Assembly (NCBI RefSeq): GCF_000423905.1
Contig: NZ_AUIW01000001.1
Coordinates: forward strand, 62,001 to 126,000
Direction of reading: 5' to 3'
Source of the DNA: Thermus antranikianii DSM 12462
GTDB lineage: Bacteria > Deinococcota > Deinococci > Deinococcales > Thermaceae
DNA: 64,000 nucleotides
The notes below the pieces were generated by a model, which was not told where the DNA came from, searched no databases, and saw only the letters and a list, made by a program, of their open reading frames with translations. Positions 33,771 to 42,015 of the stretch are shown one piece after another; positions within the stretch are counted from its first letter, which is position 1, and the number at the start of each line of letters is the position of its first letter. The translations under genes were made by a program, and so were the position numbers.

Positions 33771-35762
33771 ATGGCCAACCGCCTCCGGGATTCCCGAAGC
33801 CCTTATCTCCTCCAGCATGCGGAAGACCCCGTGGACTGGTACCCCTTTGGGGAGGAAGCCTTTACCACGGCTCTGCAGGAGGATAAACCCATCTTCCTCT
33901 CCGTGGGGTATAGCGCCTGCCACTGGTGCCACGTGATGCACCGGGAGTCCTTTCAAGACCCCGAGGTGGCGGGGATCCTCAACCGGCACTTCATCCCGGT
34001 GAAGGTAGACCGGGAGGAACGGCCTGACGTGGACGCCGCCTATATGCGGGCCCTCATCAGCCTCACCGGCCAGGGGGGTTGGCCCATGAGCCTCTTCCTC
34101 ACCCCGGAGGGGAAGCCCTTCTTCGGGGGAACGTATTTCCCCAGGGAAGACCGCGCGAGTCTCCCCTCTTTCAAACGGGTCCTTCTGGCGGTAGCCCAGG
34201 CCTGGCGGGAGGAACGGGAGGCCATATTAAGGGAGGCGGAACGCCTTTCCCAGGCTCTTTGGCGAAGCCTTACTCCCCCTCCCGGACCCGTGCCCCAGGA
34301 TGTGGAGGAAAAAGCTTTGCAGTTTCTTGCCCGCTCCTTTGACCCGGAGTGGGGTGGGTTTCTTCCCGCACCCAAGTTTCCCCAAGGTAACCTCCTCCTT
34401 TATCTCCTGGCCTTGGCCTGGCGGGGCAAGGAGGAGGCCCGCGGGATGCTCTATAAGACCCTGAGGGCCATGGCCCTGGGTGGGGTCTACGACCAGGTGG
34501 GTGGGGGGTTCCACCGTTACGCCGTGGACCGCTTCTGGTACCTCCCCCACTTTGAAAAGATGCTTTACGACAACGCCCTCCTGGCCCGGGTCTACCTGGG
34601 GGCTTACCGGGTCTTCGCTGACCCCCTTTTTCTCAGGGTGGCTCGGGAAACCCTGGACTGGCTTCTCTCCATGCAAAGCCCTGGCCAGGGAGGGTTCTAC
34701 ACAGCTTTGGATGCGGAAAGCGAGGGGGAGGAAGGACGCTACTACACCTGGACCCCGGACGAGCTCCAGGCAGCCTTGAGGGAGGATTACCCCCTGGCCC
34801 ACCGCTATTTTGCCCTGGGGAAGGCCCCGCTCCTGGAGGGAGGAGAATCTCCTAGGTACGTGCTTACCGCCTGGGGTGAGGAAGAGGTAAAGAGGGAGCT
34901 GGGGGAAGGCTTTGCGGTCTGGCGGGAGGGCCTCCGGGCTAGGCTTCTTGCCTCGAGACGGCGCCGTATGCCCCCCAACTTGGACGACAAGGTCTTAGCC
35001 GACTGGTCTGCCTTGGCGGTGCGGGCCTTGGCCGAGGCGGGCAGGCTTTTAAGGGACGGCCGCTACTTGATGGCGGCCCGGCGAGGGAGTCACTTCCTGG
35101 TGGAGACCATGGGCAAGGACGGCCTTGTGCGCCACGTGTGGCGGGCCGGGGCCCTGGGGGAAGAGGCTTTCCTCCAAGACCAAAGCTTTACCGCCTTGGC
35201 CTTACTGGAGCTTTACACCGCCACCGGCGAGTGGCCTTATCTGGAGAAGGCAAGGTCCTTGGCGGAGGCAGCCTGGGAGGTCTTTCAAGGGGAGGGTCTT
35301 GAGGGACCAAGTACCCGTCCCGCCCTGAAATCCCTTCCCCTTCCCGCCAAGGAGGTGGAGGAAACCACCCTTCCCTCTGGCAAAAGCGCCCTGGCCGAGG
35401 CCTTCTGGCGCTTGCAGGCCGCCTTTGGCGGTGACTACCGAAGGCGGGCCCAGTTGCTTTTGGAGGAAGGGGCCCTGTGGCTTGAGCGCCACCCCCACGC
35501 CCTCCCTGGCTTGCTCCTGGTTCACCGCCTCCTTAAGGAAGGAACGGAGCTTGCCCTTCCTACGCCCTCCCCGATTCTGGAGTCGGTACGGGAGCTCTAC
35601 CTACCCCTTACCCAGTTGGTGGTGGGGCCAGCGGATGCTCTTCCAGGCCTTCGCGGGCGGGAGCCTGGAAAGGCTTACCTGTGCCGGGAAGGAGCCTGCC
35701 GGCTGCCGGTTGAAGAGGTGAGGAGCCTGGTGGAGGAAGTGCAGGCGGTCTATGGTGGGTAG
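33771..35762 (+). CDS. Thioredoxin-domain YyaL/DUF255 family protein
   Basis: A 663-residue cytosolic protein with an N-terminal thioredoxin-like domain (about residues 1-160) containing C50-H-W-C53 in [16 protein letters not shown] long alpha/alpha barrel resembling N-acylglucosamine 2-epimerases and glycosidases follows. This is the DUF255/YyaL/SPATA20 family, whose biochemical role is not established. Start ATG 33771 has TAGCCT (33758-33763) seven bases upstream, so it may be leaderless. It stands alone, divergent from nadC. Confidence 0.88.
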   Translation: MANRLRDSRSPYLLQHAEDPVDWYPFGEEAFTTALQEDKPIFLSVGYSACHWCHVMHRESFQDPEVAGILNRHFIPVKVDREERPDVDAAYMRALISLTGQGGWPMSLFLTPEGKPFFGGTYFPREDRASLPSFKRVLLAVAQAWREEREAILREAERLSQALWRSLTPPPGPVPQDVEEKALQFLARSFDPEWGGFLPAPKFPQGNLLLYLLALAWRGKEEARGMLYKTLRAMALGGVYDQVGGGFHRYAVDRFWYLPHFEKMLYDNALLARVYLGAYRVFADPLFLRVARETLDWLLSMQSPGQGGFYTALDAESEGEEGRYYTWTPDELQAALREDYPLAHRYFALGKAPLLEGGESPRYVLTAWGEEEVKRELGEGFAVWREGLRARLLASRRRRMPPNLDDKVLADWSALAVRALAEAGRLLRDGRYLMAARRGSHFLVETMGKDGLVRHVWRAGALGEEAFLQDQSFTALALLELYTATGEWPYLEKARSLAEAAWEVFQGEGLEGPSTRPALKSLPLPAKEVEETTLPSGKSALAEAFWRLQAAFGGDYRRRAQLLLEEGALWLERHPHALPGLLLVHRLLKEGTELALPTPSPILESVRELYLPLTQLVVGPADALPGLRGREPGKAYLCREGACRLPVEEVRSLVEEVQAVYGG

Positions 35763-35826
35763 CCTTCCTTGTTTGTGTTATTGTTCACGATTAAACTGGC
35801 TTGTGCTTTTCCTCTCCTCAACAGCA

Positions 35827-35873
35827 TTGACTTTCCTTCCCAGCTCCCCTACACTGTTACCGAACGGTCGGTA
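35827..35873 (+). promoter_or_regulatory. Promoter and PfmR-type operator of the thiolase gene
   Basis: TTGACT (35827-35832) and TACACT (35850-35855) are 17 bases apart. The site at 35858-35873, on the minus strand TACCGACCGTTCGGTA, matches the PfmR consensus at every fixed position and covers the expected start point. A GGGAGG Shine-Dalgarno follows. Confidence 0.75.
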
Positions 35874-35883
35874 GGGAGGTCCC

Positions 35884-37086
35884 ATGCCTGAAGCCTGGAT
35901 TGTGGAAGCCCTCAGAACCCCCATCGGCAAGCACGGGGGAGCCCTGGCCACCGTGCGCCCCGACGATCTCCTGGCCCTCACCCTCTCCGCCCTCATGGAA
36001 CGAAGCGGCGTCCCCAAGGAGGAAGTAGAGGACGTCTACGCCGGCTGCGCCAACCAAGCCGGAGAAGACAACCGCAACGTGGCCCGCATGGCCCTCCTCC
36101 TGGCCGGCTTCCCCGTAAAAGTAGCAGGTTGCACCGTAAACCGCCTCTGCGGATCCGGCCTGGAAGCCGTCGCCCAGGCCGCCCGGGCCATCTGGGCAGG
36201 AGAAGGCCATGTCTACATCGGCAGCGGCGTAGAGTCCATGTCCCGGGCCCCCTTCGTGGTCCCCAAACCAGATAAACCCTTCCCCACCGGCAACCAGGTA
36301 ATGTACGACACCACCCTGGGCTGGCGGCTCATTAACCCCAAAATGCAGGCCCTCTACGGCACAGAAAGCATGGGGGAAACCGCCGAAAACCTGGCAGAAA
36401 TGTACAAGATCCCCCGGGAAGAACAGGACCGCTTCGCCCTCCTCTCCCACCAAAAAGCCATCCGCGCCTGGGACCAGGGCCGATTCGCCAAAGAAGTGGT
36501 CCCCGTGCCCGTAAAGCGCGGAAAAGAGGAAGTCCGCGTAGAAGTGGATGAGGGACCAAGAAGGGATACCTCCCTCGAAAAACTGGCCCAGCTCAAACCC
36601 GTCTTCCGCGAAGGAGGCACCGTCACCGCAGGAAACTCCAGCCCCCTCAACGATGGAGCCGCCGCCGTCCTCCTGGTCTCCGATGCCTACGCCAAGGCCC
36701 ACGGCCTCACCCCCCTGGCCCGGGTGCGGAGCATCGCCGTGGCCGGTGTTCCCCCCAGAATCATGGGCATCGGGCCAGTGCCCGCCACCCAAAAAGCCTT
36801 GGAACGAGCAGGCCTCTCCCTAAAGGACATCGGCCTGATCGAACTCAACGAAGCCTTCGCCGCCCAAAGCCTCGCCGTGCTCAGAGAGTGGGGCCTGGAC
36901 ATGGAAGACCCCCGCCTCAACCCCAACGGCGGGGCCATCGCCCTCGGACACCCCCTGGGAGCCTCCGGAGCCCGCATCCTCACCACCCTGCTCCACGAAA
37001 TGCACCGACAAAAAGTCCAGTTCGGCCTGGCTACCATGTGCATCGGCGTGGGTCAGGGAATCGCCATGGTGGTGGAAGCGGTGTGA
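35884..37086 (+). CDS. Acyl-CoA thiolase, probable PaaJ-type 3-oxoadipyl-CoA thiolase
   Basis: Splits a 3-oxoacyl-CoA with CoA; in phenylacetate degradation PaaJ acts on 3-oxoadipyl-CoA and its dehydrosuberyl precursor. Catalytic residues are C89 (NRLCGSGLEA), H356 (ALGHPLGASG) and C386 (MCIGVGQG). At 400 residues it resembles PcaF/PaaJ. Its promoter carries a PfmR-type operator, linking it to the acyl-CoA operons although it stands alone here. Codon use is unlike its neighbours: 11 of 17 Lys codons are AAA, against 1 of 16 in paaA. A general acetyl-CoA acetyltransferase is the alternative. Confidence 0.88.
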   Translation: MPEAWIVEALRTPIGKHGGALATVRPDDLLALTLSALMERSGVPKEEVEDVYAGCANQAGEDNRNVARMALLLAGFPVKVAGCTVNRLCGSGLEAVAQAARAIWAGEGHVYIGSGVESMSRAPFVVPKPDKPFPTGNQVMYDTTLGWRLINPKMQALYGTESMGETAENLAEMYKIPREEQDRFALLSHQKAIRAWDQGRFAKEVVPVPVKRGKEEVRVEVDEGPRRDTSLEKLAQLKPVFREGGTVTAGNSSPLNDGAAAVLLVSDAYAKAHGLTPLARVRSIAVAGVPPRIMGIGPVPATQKALERAGLSLKDIGLIELNEAFAAQSLAVLREWGLDMEDPRLNPNGGAIALGHPLGASGARILTTLLHEMHRQKVQFGLATMCIGVGQGIAMVVEAV

Positions 37087-37094
37087 GGCTTCCT

Positions 37095-38633
37095 CTAGCC
37101 TTCCCAGGCCAGGATGGGAGCTATGTGCTGCCTTTCACGATGAAGCTCGCATGTGAACGTTAACTCTACTCCCGGCCACACCTGGCCGAAAAGCCAGAGA
37201 TCTCCAGGATGAACCCTGGCTGGCTTGGCATAGCCCCCAAGGCTCCCCTTATCCACCAAAAGCACCAGGGGGCGCCCAGAAGGCGGCACCTGGATACCTC
37301 CCAAGGGCGTGGCCTCGGAAAGCCCTTCCCCCCCAGGTACCTCCGGCCCCAGGAGCTCCACGCCCATCCGGTCCGCCCGCACCACCTGGAAGGAGGCGGA
37401 AACCAAAGCCCTAAAGGCTTCCCAGGAAAACTGGGGCCCGGGAAGGAGACGGAGGCGAAAGGCTTCCGGCAAGGGCCTTTGCCGGAAGGCGAGTCCCGGC
37501 CGCACGGCCCTTTCCTCCCCCAGACCCAAGACATCCCCCGCCTCTAACGGACGGCCGATCCTGCCCCGGAGGTCCGGGGACACGGAACCCATAAAGGAAC
37601 GGCCCTCGAGGGCTCCCGCCACCGCCAAGTAAACCCTGACCCCCCGGCCCTTGGGCCGAAAGGAGAGGGTTTTGCCCCTAGGCCAGAAAAAGCTCTGGCC
37701 CGGCGGAATCTCTTCCCCCTCCAGGAGGGCGGTAAGCCCATACCCTGCCACCGCCGCCACCAAATCCCTAAGAGCAGTGAGGACCGGACCCCGGTAGGCC
37801 ACCTCCAAAAGGGGTGCGCCCGGGGGATTCCCCACCAGGCGGTTGGCCAGGGAGGCGGAGTAGGGATCCAAGGGCCCGGAACGGGCCAAGCCCAGGTGGC
37901 CCGCCAGAAACCTTCCCTCATCCACCACCAGGTCCAGAAGACCCGGCTCCTCCACCCGCAGGGCAGGAATCCTGGGCTCCTCGGGAAGTAGGGCCAAGGG
38001 GTTGGGCTCCGGGGGAGTGGAACCCTCGGCTTCCCGGAAGCGCACCCGGTCCCCTGGCCTAAGGAGAAAGGGTTCCTCCCGATGGGGATCGTAGACCGCC
38101 ACCAAGGCGGTGCCCAAAAGATGCCACCCTCCAGGGGAAGGCAGAGGGTAGATGCCCGTCTGGGGCCCGGCCATGGCCACCGCATGGGCCGGCACCCTGG
38201 GCCTTGGGTGGGGGCGGCGGGGCAGGCGCAAGGCCGGTTCCACCGGGGCCAAAAAGGGAAACCCGGGGGTAAACCCCAGGGCATAGACCCGGTAAAGGGG
38301 TACCTGGTGCAGGCGTTTCACCTCCTCCAGGGGAAGCCCCGTGCGCCCGGCCACCTCCAAGAGATCTTCCCCATCGTAGCGCACGGGGATCTCCACCATC
38401 CTGCCTTCCTCCCCACCCCCAGCCAAGGTGGTGGCGAGGCGGGAAACAAGCCCAAGGAGCCGTTTCCGGGAAAGCCGCCTGGCATCGTACTCCAGGTACA
38501 GGGTGCCGTAGGCGGGAACCGCCTCCCAAAGCCCTTCAGGGGGAGCCTTTAGAAGAAGGCCGGCCAGGGCCTGGGCCATGCGGTTGGCCTCCTCGGAAAG
38601 CCCCTCGCCAAAGGCCAGGTAGAACCCGTCCAC
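37095..38633 (-). CDS. Fused KipI-KipA protein (5-oxoprolinase PxpB-PxpC type)
   Basis: One 512-residue protein joining a KipI/PxpB domain (about residues 1-205, with ALGFTPGFPFL) to a KipA/PxpC domain (about 220-510, with GHLGLARSGPLDPYSASLAN). In PxpABC these parts form an ATP-dependent 5-oxoproline hydrolase together with PxpA. T. thermophilus has a fused protein of this type whose structure was solved and which is often misannotated as allophanate hydrolase. No PxpA (LamB/YcsF) gene is visible in this window. Start is GTG 38633. Confidence 0.85.
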   Translation of the reverse strand: MDGFYLAFGEGLSEEANRMAQALAGLLLKAPPEGLWEAVPAYGTLYLEYDARRLSRKRLLGLVSRLATTLAGGGEEGRMVEIPVRYDGEDLLEVAGRTGLPLEEVKRLHQVPLYRVYALGFTPGFPFLAPVEPALRLPRRPHPRPRVPAHAVAMAGPQTGIYPLPSPGGWHLLGTALVAVYDPHREEPFLLRPGDRVRFREAEGSTPPEPNPLALLPEEPRIPALRVEEPGLLDLVVDEGRFLAGHLGLARSGPLDPYSASLANRLVGNPPGAPLLEVAYRGPVLTALRDLVAAVAGYGLTALLEGEEIPPGQSFFWPRGKTLSFRPKGRGVRVYLAVAGALEGRSFMGSVSPDLRGRIGRPLEAGDVLGLGEERAVRPGLAFRQRPLPEAFRLRLLPGPQFSWEAFRALVSASFQVVRADRMGVELLGPEVPGGEGLSEATPLGGIQVPPSGRPLVLLVDKGSLGGYAKPARVHPGDLWLFGQVWPGVELTFTCELHRERQHIAPILAWEG

Positions 38634-38726
38634 CCCTTCACTCTAGCGAAGGCCGGGGCCCAAGGCCTCCCAAAAGCGTGGGGCCCGGCAGGAAGACCAG
38701 GGCCACGAGACGCAGGCCACCTCATC

Positions 38727-38755
38727 TTGACGCACCCCCCTTCCGGGATTAGCCT
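38727..38755 (+). promoter_or_regulatory. Promoter of the AidB-like acyl-CoA dehydrogenase gene
   Basis: TTGACG (38727-38732) and TAGCCT (38750-38755) are exactly 17 bases apart. The leader is about 11 bases and includes a GGAGG before ATG 38773. No PfmR- or PaaR-type site is present. Confidence 0.65.
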
Positions 38756-38772
38756 GGGACTCGGAGGAAACC

Positions 38773-40320
38773 ATGAGGGCACGCTTTTACAGCCAGGGCG
38801 AGGATCACTATAAGCTTGACCCGGACCTAAAAGCGATATTAGACACTTTTGCCCCCGGCCTCCCCCAGGAGGAGCTCTCCGCCTTCGGGAAGCTGGTAGG
38901 GGAAGAGGTTTTAGAGGTGGCCCATCACGTGGACCAGGATGCCCTGCCCCGCCTCCAAATGCACGATCTGGATGGGAACCGTATAGACCGGGCCCTCCTC
39001 TCCCCTGCGCAAAAGACCCTCTTGGAGAAGCTCCGCCCCATGATCCGCCCCGCCTATGAGGGCCGGGGCTGGCCCCTCCACTACGCTTTCGGGTACCTCC
39101 TGGCGGATGGAGGGCTTTACTGCATCCTCACCATCACCCACCAGGTGGCCTACGCCCTCCACAAGTACGCCCCTGAGCACGAAGCGGTGAAGCGGGAACT
39201 CCTCTACGGCCCGGCCTTCGGCGCCACCTGGATGACGGAGATCCAGGGAGGAAGCGACCTGGGGGCCAACCGCACCGTGGCCCGGCGGGAGGGAAACGCC
39301 TACCGCCTTTACCAGGGGGATAAGTACTTCGCCTCAGGGGCGGGCCTGGCCGACTATGCCATCGTCACCGCCAGGCCGGAGGGAGCCCCGGCCGGCCCCA
39401 AGGGCCTTGGCCTCTTCCTCCTGCCACGGGAGGTGGAGGGGAGGCTGAACTTTACCGTGCGCCGGTTTAAGGAAAAGCTGGCCACCCGGGCTGTGCCCTC
39501 GGGGGAAGTGGAACTAGAAGGAAGCCTGGCCTACCCCATCGGCAAGCTGGAGGAAGGCATTTACTACACCCTGGAAAACCTAACGGTGAGCCGGCTGGCC
39601 AATGCGGCCGCCGCCATGGGCATCGCCAAGAAAGCCCACCTCGAGGCCCTCTTCCGGGTAAGGAGGCGGACAGCCTTCGGGAAGATCCTCCTCCAGCACG
39701 ACCTCATTCAGCACGACCTCCTGGAGATGCGCCTAAGGCAGGTGGGAGGCACCGCCCTGGCCTTTCTGGCCATCCAGGCCTTTGACCAAGCCTGGGAAGA
39801 GCGGCCCCCCTACAGCGAGGGCTATCACCTGGCCCGCCTCCTCTCCCACCTGGCCAAGGGGCGCACCGCCGAGCACGCCAGCGCCATCACCGCCCTTGCC
39901 ATGGAGCTTTTCGGGGGCCTGGGCTTCCTGGAGGAGTACGGGGTGGCCCGCTGGCACCGGGAAGCCCTCATCACCCCTATCTGGGAGGGCCCCGCCAACA
40001 TCCAGGCCCTGGACATGCTGGAGGCCATCCTCAAGAAGCGCGCCCACGAGCCCCTCTTGGACATGCTAGGGGAAAGCCCAAGGGCCCAGGCCGAGGCGCA
40101 CAAGATCCTCAAGAAGCTGCAAGAGGAAGGACCCTGGTATGCCAAGGAGGCCCTTAGGGCTTTGGCGGACGCGGTGACGGTCTACGCCTTGGAGAAGGTG
40201 GCCGCCGAACCCTTCCCCGAGCTTGCGGAGCTCTACACCCGCCGCTTCCTTAAAGGGGAAACCCTTCCCCCCTCCGCCCAAAGGCCTGAGCTTTACGACC
40301 CCTGGTCAAGCCTCTCGTAA
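38773..40320 (+). CDS. Acyl-CoA dehydrogenase, long AidB-like type
   Basis: A 515-residue flavoprotein of the acyl-CoA dehydrogenase superfamily, longer than the usual 380. The segment ATWMTEIQGGSDLGANRT, EYGVARWHREALITPIWEGPANIQALD and the long N-terminal extension match the AidB/DUF acyl-CoA dehydrogenase branch, in which the region near IWEGPANIQ carries the base. Some members bind DNA in the alkylation response and others oxidise acyl-CoAs. Context does not decide between them. Its 3' end overlaps the convergent aldehyde oxidoreductase gene by 28 bases. Confidence 0.85.
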   Translation: MRARFYSQGEDHYKLDPDLKAILDTFAPGLPQEELSAFGKLVGEEVLEVAHHVDQDALPRLQMHDLDGNRIDRALLSPAQKTLLEKLRPMIRPAYEGRGWPLHYAFGYLLADGGLYCILTITHQVAYALHKYAPEHEAVKRELLYGPAFGATWMTEIQGGSDLGANRTVARREGNAYRLYQGDKYFASGAGLADYAIVTARPEGAPAGPKGLGLFLLPREVEGRLNFTVRRFKEKLATRAVPSGEVELEGSLAYPIGKLEEGIYYTLENLTVSRLANAAAAMGIAKKAHLEALFRVRRRTAFGKILLQHDLIQHDLLEMRLRQVGGTALAFLAIQAFDQAWEERPPYSEGYHLARLLSHLAKGRTAEHASAITALAMELFGGLGFLEEYGVARWHREALITPIWEGPANIQALDMLEAILKKRAHEPLLDMLGESPRAQAEAHKILKKLQEEGPWYAKEALRALADAVTVYALEKVAAEPFPELAELYTRRFLKGETLPPSAQRPELYDPWSSLS

Positions 40321-42005
40321 AGGGGCGCCAGGTCCTCGGGGCGGAAGCGGGCGGTGTAGCCCTTGGGCGGAAGGGGTTCCTCATAGAAGAAGCCCGGGAG
40401 GCGGTCATCCTGGTGGGTGAAGCCCGCCAGGTGGTTAAAGCGATGTTCCAGGCGCAAAACGCCCTCCCCAAGCTCACGCCAGAAGGCAGGGGTCAGGTTC
40501 GTGCCCAGGGCGGCGTTTAGGCTTTCCACCACGAACTCCACCTGCTTGTTGGTGACGCTTCCCCCGAAGACGCAAAGGCCCAGGGCGTCGTTGGCGGCGG
40601 CGTTCACCTGGGCCTGATAACTGGCCTCGAGGATCTCCTCCACGGGCATGGCCCGGGTTTCCAGGCGCGGGGCATTCCCCGCGGTGTGGTCTGCCCCCTG
40701 GGCGGTGATCATCATGGTGATCCCCGTGGCCTCCACCACCCTGGGATCGTAGGCGCTGATGGCCTGACGCTTGATGACGGGAACCCGCTTAAGCCCAAGC
40801 GCCTCCCCCACCCGGGCGGTGCCTTGGGCCAGGAAGCGGGCCTCCTCACTTGGAGTGTAGAGGGCTTTGAGCCTGGCCTCCATGAAGGCATAGTCCCCCC
40901 AGTCCGCCTCTCCCTTTTCCATGAAAAGGGCCAAGGTGGCCCCGGTTTCTATGGTGTCCACCCCCAGGTCGTTGGCCAGGCGATTGAGGCGGGCGAGCTG
41001 GTCCGGATCGGTGAGGCCACAGTTGGTGCCCATAAGGCCGATGGTCTCGTACTCCAGGGGGGAAACCACCTCCTCTCCCTTTTCGTCCACGATGACGTTG
41101 GAGCACTGGATCACGCATCCAGGCATGCAGGCGTGGGTGTGTTTCCCTCCCCGAGCCTTGTTGAGGGGAGCGATGTACTGGCCGCCCATGCGGAACTCCT
41201 CCGGGGAGGCGAGCTGGCCCTGGCGAAAGTTCCTCACCGGCAGTCCCCCGAAGGCATTCTGGAAGTCCGCCATTCCCATGGTGCCGATGGCGTTGTAGAA
41301 CTTCATCACCAAGGGGTCCTGGCGCAAAAGCTCCGCATAGCGGCGGATGGCCCCGGTGACCTTGGGCTTGTCCCAGACCTCCACCTTCCCCGGCACCTCC
41401 ACCACGATGGCCTTGACCCGCTTGCTTCCCATCACCGCCCCCACGCCTCCCCGGGCCGCCAGGCGGGAAGGCCTGCCGTCGATGTCCGAAAAGGCGATGC
41501 CCGAAAGGAGGCCCAGGTACTCCCCCACCGGCCCCAAAAGGGCAAAGGCGATCTTCCTGCCGTAGGCGGCAAACAGCTTGGCCGCCGCCTCAAAGTTCCC
41601 GAGGCCCAGGAGGTCCTCCGCCGGGTCAAAAAAGACCTGGCCCTCCCGGGTGATGCGGAGGACCACCCAGTCGGGGCTTGCCCCCTCCAGGACCAGGTGG
41701 GAAAGCTTCATCTGGCCCAGGGCGTAACCGAAGGTGCCGCCCCCGTTGGCCTCCTTGATGCCCAGGGTAAGGGGGCTTCGCGTACCCACGCTGGTGCGGT
41801 TGGCGTTGGAAAACCCCGTTCCCGCCAGGGGACCTACGGCGAACACCAGGGGATTCTCTGGGGAAAGGGGATCCATGCGGTAGGCCTCCCGCTCCAGAAG
41901 AAGCCGCCCCGTGCGGTAGCGGCCGCCATGGGCCGCCTCCTCAGGAGAAACCTCCTCCCAATAAACCCGCTTGTTCAAAAGGTCAACCCGCAAAGACCTC
42001 CACAT
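40293..42005 (-). CDS. Aldehyde:ferredoxin oxidoreductase family tungstopterin enzyme
   Basis: Oxidises aldehydes to acids and reduces ferredoxin or another carrier, using a bis-pterin tungsten cofactor and one [4Fe-4S] cluster. The 570-residue protein has the family N-terminal domain (AVGPLAGTGFSNANR; GIKEANGGGTFG) and cluster cysteines in the middle at C293, C297 and C301, plus a distal Cys in DALGLCVFGG. Spacing CxxxCxxxC differs from the usual CxxCxxxC. It is the last gene of a three-gene operon after an aminotransferase and an ABC-class ATPase. The physiological aldehyde is unknown. Confidence 0.88.
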   Translation of the reverse strand: MWRSLRVDLLNKRVYWEEVSPEEAAHGGRYRTGRLLLEREAYRMDPLSPENPLVFAVGPLAGTGFSNANRTSVGTRSPLTLGIKEANGGGTFGYALGQMKLSHLVLEGASPDWVVLRITREGQVFFDPAEDLLGLGNFEAAAKLFAAYGRKIAFALLGPVGEYLGLLSGIAFSDIDGRPSRLAARGGVGAVMGSKRVKAIVVEVPGKVEVWDKPKVTGAIRRYAELLRQDPLVMKFYNAIGTMGMADFQNAFGGLPVRNFRQGQLASPEEFRMGGQYIAPLNKARGGKHTHACMPGCVIQCSNVIVDEKGEEVVSPLEYETIGLMGTNCGLTDPDQLARLNRLANDLGVDTIETGATLALFMEKGEADWGDYAFMEARLKALYTPSEEARFLAQGTARVGEALGLKRVPVIKRQAISAYDPRVVEATGITMMITAQGADHTAGNAPRLETRAMPVEEILEASYQAQVNAAANDALGLCVFGGSVTNKQVEFVVESLNAALGTNLTPAFWRELGEGVLRLEHRFNHLAGFTHQDDRLPGFFYEEPLPPKGYTARFRPEDLAPLYERLDQGS

Positions 42006-42015
42006 GGTTTCCAGC

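Noticed and set aside
37140-37165. AACGTT-containing stretch as a PaaR site after the thiolase gene
   Set aside because: It does not fit CNAACGNNCGTTNG spacing and lies in the 3' end of a gene, not at a promoter.
37095-38633. Urea carboxylase-linked allophanate hydrolase
   Set aside because: The domains are KipI and KipA types; a T. thermophilus homologue is known to be commonly mislabelled this way, and there is no urea carboxylase gene nearby.
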